From contig JACQRQ010000109.1 in assembly GCA_016206405.1 (NCBI GenBank), forward strand, positions 1 through 8,553: DNA of 8,553 nucleotides. The letters are read 5' to 3'. A program made the translations under genes and the position numbers. Source of the DNA: Elusimicrobiota bacterium. Lineage in GTDB: Bacteria; Elusimicrobiota; Elusimicrobia; O2-12-FULL-59-9. The notes beneath the pieces are model-generated. The model made no database searches. It had not been told where the DNA came from and worked only from the letters and a program-made list of their open reading frames with translations. The first letter of the stretch is position 1. Each line of letters starts with the position of its first letter. Of this stretch, positions 1 to 5,119 are shown piece after piece.

Positions 1-530
1 ATGCCGTTATGCACCATCTTAACGAAATGCCCGGCCCCCACCCCGCCGCAGTGCAAATAGCCCCCTTCCGGCGCCAAAATCTTCAAAACCGGTTCCAAAC
101 GCAGAAAATCCTCCTTTTCGCCGCCGACCATCGTGCAATAGCCGGCCTTGAGCCCCCATATTCCACCGGATACCCCGGCGTCCATATAATGGATTCCCTT
201 TGCCTTTAGAGTCCCCGCCCGCCGGATATCGTCGTGATAGCGGCTGTTGCCGCCTTCCACGACAAGGTCTCCGGGGCTCAAAAGCTCCGAAAGTTCCGCG
301 ATGTGCTCATCGACGACGCCGCCCGCCGGCAGCATGAGCCAGACCGCGCGGGGAGGCTTGAGTTTTGCGGCCAAATCCTTCAAGGACGCCGAGCCGAGCG
401 CCCCTTCTTTCTGAATTTCGAGCACCTTTTCCCGGGTGCGATTGAACACGACCACCTTGCGCCCCCCCTTCAAGAGGCGGCGAACCATGTTCATCCCCAT
501 GCGCCCCAAACCCACCATCCCGATCTGCAT
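1..530 (-). CDS. gnd: 6-phosphogluconate dehydrogenase, short form (N-terminal part, cut by window edge)
   Basis: The reverse strand reads open from an ATG at 530-528 to the left edge, giving 176 residues with no stop. Seen: a Rossmann nucleotide-binding motif G7-L-G-R-M-G12, then a beta-strand ending in F29-N30-R31-T32, the LMLPAG segment, VVEGGNSRYHDD, the VSGGIWGLKAGY stretch, and GHFVKMVHNG at the edge with the expected catalytic lysine at 171 and asparagine at 175. These are the standard landmarks of 6-phosphogluconate dehydrogenase, which oxidatively decarboxylates 6-phosphogluconate to ribulose 5-phosphate in the cytoplasmic pentose phosphate pathway. The start MQIGMVGLGRMG resembles the short (about 300 residue) class rather than the 470-residue class. 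N30-R31-T32 at the end of the second strand suggests NADP preference (inference). A GGAGGA Shine-Dalgarno sequence lies 9 bases upstream of the ATG. The gene is divergent from the repeat-protein cassette. A 3-hydroxyisobutyrate dehydrogenase is the nearest alternative, but the GGNS and KMVHNG motifs favour 6PGDH. Confidence 0.93.
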   Translation of the reverse strand, partial: MQIGMVGLGRMGMNMVRRLLKGGRKVVVFNRTREKVLEIQKEGALGSASLKDLAAKLKPPRAVWLMLPAGGVVDEHIAELSELLSPGDLVVEGGNSRYHDDIRRAGTLKAKGIHYMDAGVSGGIWGLKAGYCTMVGGEKEDFLRLEPVLKILAPEGGYLHCGGVGAGHFVKMVHNG

Positions 531-609
531 CGTCCTTTGTCCTCCTGCCCATCGCGCGCGCTTCAGCTAATAAACCCTACAAAAACTTGCGCCGATTGCA
601 TAGGCCCAA

Positions 610-631
610 GGGCCCAAAATAGGCTGGGCCC
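610..631. repeat. Short inverted repeat in divergent intergenic region
   Basis: GGGCCCA at 610-616 pairs with TGGGCCC at 625-631 around an 8-base loop. A third GGCCCA lies just to the left at 603-608. It sits between the divergent 6PGDH gene and the repeat-protein cassette. Neither side has a T-tract, so it is not a recognisable intrinsic terminator. It may be an operator or a meaningless GC-rich palindrome. Confidence 0.4.
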
Positions 632-685
632 AATATCGCCGGCGGGCTGGGACCTTGGACCCGTGTGGCCGGGCGGACCAAGCGA

Positions 686-691
686 TATAAT
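686..691 (+). promoter_or_regulatory. Candidate -10 box for the repeat-protein cassette
   Basis: A perfect TATAAT sits 12 bases before the ATG at 704. A transcript starting 6-7 bases after it would have almost no leader, and no Shine-Dalgarno sequence is visible before that ATG, so the first gene could be near-leaderless. The best -35-like hexamer, TTGGAC at 655-660, is 25 bases away, which is too far for standard sigma-70 spacing. The promoter assignment therefore rests on the -10 box alone. Confidence 0.4.
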
Positions 692-703
692 ACTTTAAGC
701 GTC

Positions 704-1381
704 ATGAAAACCCCGCGCTTTAAATTTCTCGTCTGTCTTATATCGGCCGCGCTGAGCGTCCTGTGCGCGGGCCCGACCTCGCGGGCATGCGCCGCTTCTA
801 TGGGCAGGGCGCGCGCCAAAGCGCCGCCTCGTTTTTCCTTATCGGCATTCAAAGTGGCCGCGGGCAGGAATATATATTCCTTTAACGGGGTTTATTTCCG
901 CGCCTCGCTCAAAGGCGCCAAACTGAGCCTCGTGCCGCTCAAGACATCTGAAATCCAGAGACTAAAACTCAAGCCGATGGAGACTTCCCCATCCCCAACG
1001 GCGCAGCGCTTGATGGGAACCACCAGCCTGGACAGCCGGAAAAGCCTCCGCCGCATCGCGGCCGCCTCGGAAAAATACGGCGCCGATGGAGTCGAGTCCG
1101 AGGATTCACGGCAAAAAAGCGCCGAGGATTTCGACGGGTTTGCCGCCCGCTATGATTCCGCCGTTCGATTTCGAATCACCTCCGTCAAAAGGCCCGATCC
1201 TTTCGATGACCCGGCGCCACTGGAGTTCCGCGGACGGCCGGCTCCGGACGGCCGCGGGGAAGACCGCGACGCTTTTATCCGGCGCTACGACTCCGCCGTC
1301 CGGCACCGCGTGACTTCGCCGCAACGACCGGGCATCCTGCAGAACAGCCCGAGTTTTTCTGACGTGGATTTGACGCATTGA
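704..1381 (+). CDS. Secreted protein of unknown function with two YDSAVR repeats (cassette gene 1)
   Basis: The product is 225 residues and I do not recognise it. The start at ATG 704 is chosen because a Sec signal peptide begins there (K2, R5 and K7, hydrophobic stretch about 8-22, likely cleavage after the ACA or ACAA near residue 30). An in-frame GTG at 665 would place 13 extra residues before it. After the signal comes a small basic region with a FNGVYFRASLKG segment, then a charged, probably flexible C-terminal half. That half holds two near-identical segments, RYDSAVRFRITSVKRP and RYDSAVRHRVTSPQRP, with their tyrosines at 150 and 195, 45 residues apart. The motif resembles the DY[ND]xxxHR repeats of the next gene. 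The stop lies 23 bases before the next start, so the genes are probably co-transcribed. No Shine-Dalgarno sequence is evident. Surface, envelope-associated or secreted localisation is inferred from the signal peptide. Confidence 0.72.
   Translation: MKTPRFKFLVCLISAALSVLCAGPTSRACAASMGRARAKAPPRFSLSAFKVAAGRNIYSFNGVYFRASLKGAKLSLVPLKTSEIQRLKLKPMETSPSPTAQRLMGTTSLDSRKSLRRIAAASEKYGADGVESEDSRQKSAEDFDGFAARYDSAVRFRITSVKRPDPFDDPAPLEFRGRPAPDGRGEDRDAFIRRYDSAVRHRVTSPQRPGILQNSPSFSDVDLTH
1125..1325 (+). repeat. Two-copy protein-coding repeat (YDSAVRxRxTSxxRP) in cassette gene 1
   Basis: Two copies of an about 25-residue unit are encoded with a 135-bp offset, with tyrosine codons at 1151 and 1286. Nine of the first eleven residues from the tyrosine onward are identical between copies. 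The DNA differs at many third positions, so the protein sequence is better preserved than the DNA. This suggests an older duplication held under selection. Confidence 0.7.
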
Positions 1382-1388
1382 AGCAAGG

Positions 1389-1395
1389 AAAGGAG
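1389..1395 (+). promoter_or_regulatory. Ribosome binding site deciding the start of cassette gene 2
   Basis: AAAGGAG lies 9 bases before the ATG at 1405. It selects that ATG over an in-frame TTG at 1378 that overlaps the stop of the previous gene. The signal peptide also begins exactly at 1405. Confidence 0.75.
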
Positions 1396-1404
1396 AATAT
1401 TTAT

Positions 1405-2286
1405 ATGAAGAAAACAACGACATTTTTAGCCTGCGCCATAATCGCATGGGGTTGCGGCCCCGCTTTCTGCGGGAGCTTTTTTGACGGCGCGGACGACGAA
1501 GATTACAACATCGGTACCCACCGCACGGCCGCCCACCAGCGCTACCTGGAGGCCGAGGCGTCGGAAAGCGACGGCGCCGCCCCGCCGGTAGTCGACGCGC
1601 AGCCGTCAAGCGGATGGAAACGGCCCAGCGACTACAACTGCACCGAACACCGCGCGGTCTCCGCGCGCCGCACCCTGCAAACGCAGGCGGAGCAAAGCCT
1701 GGATTCAACGCCCCCGCCCGTGATCGAGCCGGGAGAGGATTACAACATCGGCTACCACCGCAGAGTCGCCATTCAGCGCTACCTGGAGGCCCAAGCTGCG
1801 AAAGACGCCGACGCCGCCCCGCCGGCAACCGAGCCCAATCCTTCAAGCCGATGGACGCGGCCCAGCGACTACGACTGCACCGACCACCGCGCCCGCCCCG
1901 CCGCGGAGGCGCAGACCACAACCAGGATTTACGCCATGGAGGAAGCTCCCTTGTCCGATGTTCTTTACGAGGCGCTCAAGAGCCATACGGCGACGATGCG
2001 CATTATTCGGGAAGGGAACCAAATCGCGGCCGTAATCGATTTTCCGGCGCCCCAGGACGCCCTTCACAACTGCAAGAATCTCAACTATTTTTTCACGGAG
2101 GCGGACGAAAATCCGGCCTGCGTAGATTCTAATATCATCGAGGCTATCGAAGAGTGCACAGCCTTGAAGTTTTACTTCAAGGCTGTGGAGGCCTCCCAGA
2201 ACCTTTCTCCGGACGCGTTGGGATATGAGCTCAAAAGCGACGAAGCCTCCGGAACGCGGAGCATCGCCGTCTATGTGGAAAGGTGA
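1405..2286 (+). CDS. Secreted protein with four DY[ND]xxxHR repeats (cassette gene 2)
   Basis: The product is 293 residues, of unknown family. The signal peptide has K2-K3, hydrophobic 6-16, and cleavage probably near G23-S24. The N-terminal half consists of repeats beginning at D33 (DYNIGTHR), D76 (DYNCTEHR), D112 (DYNIGYHR) and D155 (DYDCTDHR), spaced 43, 36 and 43 residues. Repeats 1 and 3 are near identical and continue into QRYLEA. Repeats 2 and 4 share SDY[ND]CT[ED]HRA with a cysteine. So a 79-residue double unit has been duplicated, joined by Ala/Pro-rich linkers. From about residue 178 a distinct compact domain follows, with cysteines in HNCKNLNYFF, NPACVD and EECTALKFYF, ending in a strand-like SIAVYVER. 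Disulfide bonding outside the cytoplasm is plausible (inference). The gene lies 23 bases after gene 1 and 31 bases before gene 3, with related motifs in all three, which argues for a shared role. No enzyme motif is visible. Confidence 0.8.
   Translation: MKKTTTFLACAIIAWGCGPAFCGSFFDGADDEDYNIGTHRTAAHQRYLEAEASESDGAAPPVVDAQPSSGWKRPSDYNCTEHRAVSARRTLQTQAEQSLDSTPPPVIEPGEDYNIGYHRRVAIQRYLEAQAAKDADAAPPATEPNPSSRWTRPSDYDCTDHRARPAAEAQTTTRIYAMEEAPLSDVLYEALKSHTATMRIIREGNQIAAVIDFPAPQDALHNCKNLNYFFTEADENPACVDSNIIEAIEECTALKFYFKAVEASQNLSPDALGYELKSDEASGTRSIAVYVER
1498..1905 (+). repeat. 237-bp internal tandem duplication
   Basis: The segment starting at GATTAC 1501 recurs at 1738. The GACTAC/GACTGC block at 1630 recurs at 1867. 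Both offsets are exactly 237 bp (79 codons). The runs around the DYNIG and QRYLEA codons, and around the CCCAGCGACTAC block, are nearly identical at DNA level. The second copy fades after about 1905. The DNA similarity suggests a fairly recent in-frame duplication of a unit that itself contains two older sub-repeats. Confidence 0.85.
2157..2187 (+). repeat. Perfect 14-bp inverted repeat with 3-base loop inside cassette gene 2
   Basis: CACAGCCTTGAAGT at 2157-2170 is perfectly complementary to 2174-2187, with a TTT loop at 2171-2173. It lies in frame within the C-terminal domain and encodes CTALKFYFKAV. No T-run follows, so it is not a standard terminator. In mRNA it would form a strong hairpin about 100 bases before the end of the gene, upstream of gene 3. 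Confidence 0.85.
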
Positions 2287-2317
2287 AGCGGAGCGCCATT
2301 CGGCGGGAGGACGGTTT

Positions 2318-3100
2318 ATGACTCGGTGGATTTACGCCGGTTCCTGTTTATTGTCCGTGAGCCTTGCCCTCGGCGCTGCCGCGGAGCCTTCCTCCGCCTC
2401 CTCGCAAGCCCGAGGACCGTTGCTGCTCGCCTTGGCCGGCGACAGCGACTGCGCCTATCGCCTCGCTCGCCGGAGCGGGGAGGCCGAGCTTCCATCAGTG
2501 GATTGGGACGGGGCCGCGGACGAGGATAAACCGGCGGCGAGCTCCGGCCTTGCGCCCGATCACGACTGCACGAGCCGCCGCGCTCCCCCCATTCAAGCGC
2601 CGGAAACGAGCCCCGCGCCGATGGGCGCCAAACTCTGGGCCGAGCCGCTCGGCTACAACAAGCTCTCGCAACGGCTCTCCGAACCGCAGGTCCGGACGCC
2701 GGCCATCGAGGCGGACTTCGCCCTCAACAACCTCAAGGACCGCGTCGGCGTCGACGTGGCCGTCTGCGATCCCTACTCGCCGACGATCTGCGACAGGAGC
2801 CGCTTCTATTTCCCGCAACTTCGCGTGGATCAAGAGAAAAAGCAAATTCTTTATGGCGCCGAGGTGGTGGCCGTCTACGAAGTCAAATGGATGCGCGCGC
2901 GCATCAACGCGGCCGGCTGCGGCTGGGAACTGAAGGCCGAAATTGTGGGGGGCGTGGAGGACAACGGCTTTGACAAATATCCCGTGGATTACGTGCGGGT
3001 CTATCTGGAAAAGCCGAAGCCCTCCCTGGAAATCATCGGCTCCTCCAACATAGACAGGTCGGCCGATCAAGCCGCCGCGCGCTGCGGCGCACTCCCGTAA
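2318..3100 (+). CDS. Secreted protein with DxDC repeats and C-terminal domain (cassette gene 3)
   Basis: The product is 260 residues and I do not recognise it. ATG 2318 is preferred: GGGAGG lies 7 bases upstream and a signal peptide starts there (R3, hydrophobic 5-22, likely cleavage after AAA at about residue 22). An ATG 31 codons earlier lies inside the previous gene and would bury the signal. The N-terminal third carries DSDCAYRL (D42) and DHDCTSRRA (D81), with cysteines 39 residues apart. Between them DGAADEDK (64-71) echoes DGADDEDY just before the repeats of gene 2. From about residue 125 a more ordered region follows, with NNLKDRVGVDVAVCDPYSPTIC, a probable beta-rich part (FYFPQLRVD, ILYGAEVVAVYEV) and VDYVRVYLEKPKPSLEI near the end. 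Its cysteines at VCDP, TICD, AGCGW and ARCG could pair outside the cytoplasm. Likely the last gene of the cassette: the next gene is 241 bases away. Confidence 0.75.
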   Translation: MTRWIYAGSCLLSVSLALGAAAEPSSASSQARGPLLLALAGDSDCAYRLARRSGEAELPSVDWDGAADEDKPAASSGLAPDHDCTSRRAPPIQAPETSPAPMGAKLWAEPLGYNKLSQRLSEPQVRTPAIEADFALNNLKDRVGVDVAVCDPYSPTICDRSRFYFPQLRVDQEKKQILYGAEVVAVYEVKWMRARINAAGCGWELKAEIVGGVEDNGFDKYPVDYVRVYLEKPKPSLEIIGSSNIDRSADQAAARCGALP

Positions 3101-3341
3101 GCGGCGCCGGCAAGACTCTCCGGAATTTTCACTTCACAGAAACCCCCCAAACAGCGCGCGCCCGGCGGCCCCGACATAAAACCTTCCACGATTTCCCCGA
3201 ATGTGCCGCCGCCGCCCAAGGCGATAATTTGGCGGTCCCCCGAACGCAGAGCCCCCTCGCCAATTTAATTTCTTTATATAGGCGCTCCGTTTTTCGTAAA
3301 ATCTTGAGAGGGTTTCGGAATTGCGGCGGGAGCGGCGGTAA
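3101..3341 (+). promoter_or_regulatory. Intergenic region upstream of the cytochrome c biogenesis operon
   Basis: This stretch of 241 bases holds no plus-strand gene. An AT-rich part at 3262-3302 contains the best promoter candidate: TTTATA at 3273-3278, 18 bases, then TAAAAT at 3297-3302. That would start transcription near 3309, about 33 bases before the ATG at 3342. GGGAG at 3328-3332 is a suitable ribosome binding site. No intrinsic terminator for the preceding cassette is visible: GC-rich palindromes near 3100 lack a T-tract. Confidence 0.4.
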
Positions 3342-3968
3342 ATGCGCGGATTTTTCATAGCGGCTTTATTTTTAGCACCCATCATCCTCAGCCTCGGCTG
3401 CGGCGGAGACCCTATTGAGGTCACCCGCGTGCCCAAGGAAAGCGCGCCTTCGGAATCGGCGCAGGCCGCCTTGCCGGACACACCGCGAGCTGAAGAAGAC
3501 AACGCCCCCATGGCCGCCCCGGCCGCAACGACAGCCGCCAGCGAGGTGGCATGGAAAGCGCCCTCCGGATGGAAAGAGGAACCGGCCTCGGGAATGCGGC
3601 GGGCCAGCTTCAGCGTCCAAGGCGACGACGGCCTGGCCGCCGACGTATCGGTGGTGAACCTTCCGGGCTCCGCCGGAGGGCTGCTGCAAAACATCAACCG
3701 CTGGCGGGAGCAAATCGCGCTTCCCCCTTTGAGCGAAAAGGAGCTCGCCTCGCATCTTCAGAAGACCGCGAGCGCCGCCGGCACGGTGCAGTGGGTCGAC
3801 TTCGTGAGTTCGGCGCCCTTGGAGGGAAAGCATAAACGGCGCGTTCTGGCCGCCGTCCTCGAGCAAAGCGGCCAATCCTGGTTTTTTAAGATGTCGGGCG
3901 ACGACCCGGCCGTGGCGGCGGGCCGCCCGGACTTCATCCGCTTTTTAGAGAGCCTCCGGCCGCGATGA
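3342..3968 (+). CDS. Putative lipoprotein co-translated with ResB/CcsA
   Basis: The product is 208 residues. The N-terminus has R2, a hydrophobic stretch 4-18 and a lipobox-like L16-S-L-G-C20, so the protein is probably lipidated on C20. A flexible Ala/Pro/Glu-rich linker (about 24-68) leads to a folded C-terminal domain. That domain begins WKAPSGWKEEP, continues MRRASFSV, and has a GGLLQNINRWREQIALPPL segment (N117-INRWR-E123) and a final FIRFLESLRP. From memory, similar W.P.GW...MR.ASF...N.NRWR proteins occur in Planctomycetes and Verrucomicrobia, but I cannot name a family. The TGA overlaps the ATG of the ResB gene (ATGA), which implies translational coupling and a role in cytochrome c maturation or heme handling outside the membrane (inference). 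No CXXC or heme-binding motif is visible. Confidence 0.8.
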   Translation: MRGFFIAALFLAPIILSLGCGGDPIEVTRVPKESAPSESAQAALPDTPRAEEDNAPMAAPAATTAASEVAWKAPSGWKEEPASGMRRASFSVQGDDGLAADVSVVNLPGSAGGLLQNINRWREQIALPPLSEKELASHLQKTASAAGTVQWVDFVSSAPLEGKHKRRVLAAVLEQSGQSWFFKMSGDDPAVAAGRPDFIRFLESLRPR

Positions 3969-5119
3969 AACCGGCGCTCAAGCGTTTTCTGGACGTTCTA
4001 TCCTCCCTGCAGTTGACCATTCTCTGCCTGAGCTTGCTGATGGCGCTCATCGTTTTTTGCACTCTGGATCAAGTGCATTTGGGAACATTCGGCGCGGTGG
4101 ATAAGTATTTCCGTCATTTTTTTCTGTATGGACCCGCTGACGGCTTCGCGCGGCGGCTCCCCGTATTCCCGGGCGGCGGCATGGTCGGCGCGATCTTGCT
4201 CTTCAACCTGAGCGCCTCGCATTTCTACCGCTTCCAATGGACGCGCCGGAAATCCGGCATTTGGCTCATCCACGCCGGCCTGATTGTGCTCGTGCTCGGC
4301 GAATTCGTCACCGGCATGCTCGCCGTCGAGTCCCAAATGGCCGTCGAAGAAGGCTTCAGCCGCAACTACACCGAATCGCCCCGGCTGACGGAGTTGACCG
4401 TCGTGGACGCCTCCTCCAAGGAACACGACGAAGTTTACAGCATTCCCGAGTCGATCCTCAGCCGGCAGAAGGTCATCCGCCACCCGAAGCTCCCCTTCAC
4501 GATTTTGGTTAAAAAATACTATGAGAACTCCACGCTGGCCGACAATCCCGGCTGGGTCCGGGAACTCCCGTCCCTGGCCACGATGGGCGTGGGGAAAAAA
4601 ATCATCGTCCGGCCCGCGGCGCCCGTCAGCCGCGACGATGAGGCCAACCAAGTCTCGGCCTTCGTGGAGCTCATGGACGGCGACCGTTCCCTCGGAACCT
4701 GGCTCGCGTCCACCGCCGTGGACGCCCCCCAAGGCTTCAGCTATCTCGGAGTTCCCTACCGTCTTGCCCTGCGCCACAAGCGCTATTATCTGCCCTTCAC
4801 CATTTTCCTGAAAGACTTCAAGCACGATCTTTACCCGGGCACGGAAATTCCGAAGAATTTCTCCAGCTCGGTGCTGTTGTCCAACGAGAAAAAAGGAGAA
4901 AACCGGGAAGCGCTGATCTACATGAACCATCCCCTTTACTATGAGGGAAAGACGTTTTACCAAGCCAGCTTCGCTAAAAACGACACCGTGTCCATTTTCC
5001 AGGTGGTCGAAAACCCCGGCTGGGTCCTGCCCTATATCGCCTTTATTTTGGTGGGCGTGGGACTCTTGACGCAATTTCTGACGCACCTGCTGGCATTCAA
5101 GGCGGAATCAAGTCCATGA
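3965..5119 (+). CDS. resB: ResB-like cytochrome c biogenesis protein (System II)
   Basis: The product is 384 residues, at the short end for the ResB/Ccs1 family. Seen: TM1 at about 15-34; an LPVFPGGGMVGAILLFNLSASH segment (65-86), typical of ResB, forming TM2; TM3 at 99-117 with H103 (GIWLIHAGLIVLVLGE); a long extracytoplasmic domain about 120-345 ending in NHPLYYEGKTFYQASF; and a last TM at 353-376 after NPGW, with H374. ResB works with CcsA (ResC) to carry heme across the cytoplasmic membrane and attach it to CXXCH motifs of reduced apocytochrome c. The conserved TM histidines are the expected heme ligands (family knowledge). The start overlaps the stop of the lipoprotein gene and the stop overlaps the ccsA start, both as ATGA. 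Thiol-reducing partners (CcdA, ResA) are not in the window. Confidence 0.9.
   Translation: MKPALKRFLDVLSSLQLTILCLSLLMALIVFCTLDQVHLGTFGAVDKYFRHFFLYGPADGFARRLPVFPGGGMVGAILLFNLSASHFYRFQWTRRKSGIWLIHAGLIVLVLGEFVTGMLAVESQMAVEEGFSRNYTESPRLTELTVVDASSKEHDEVYSIPESILSRQKVIRHPKLPFTILVKKYYENSTLADNPGWVRELPSLATMGVGKKIIVRPAAPVSRDDEANQVSAFVELMDGDRSLGTWLASTAVDAPQGFSYLGVPYRLALRHKRYYLPFTIFLKDFKHDLYPGTEIPKNFSSSVLLSNEKKGENREALIYMNHPLYYEGKTFYQASFAKNDTVSIFQVVENPGWVLPYIAFILVGVGLLTQFLTHLLAFKAESSP

Noticed and set aside
655..691. TTGGAC plus TATAAT as a full sigma-70 promoter
   Set aside because: The spacer would be 25 bp, well outside the normal 16-18.
1106..1921. 271-codon minus-strand frame across cassette genes 1 and 2
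   Set aside because: Arg/Gly/Ser-rich shadow frame. The plus-strand genes have signal peptides, ribosome binding sites (gene 2) and repeats in frame.
2495..3070. 191-codon minus-strand frame opposite cassette gene 3
   Set aside because: Plausible composition, but it lacks a ribosome binding site and lies wholly within a gene that has a signal peptide and a good ribosome binding site.
3998..5086. Long (362-codon) open frame antisense to resB
   Set aside because: Shadow of the real resB frame in GC-rich DNA. The resB frame has TM segments and family motifs, while the antisense frame has none.
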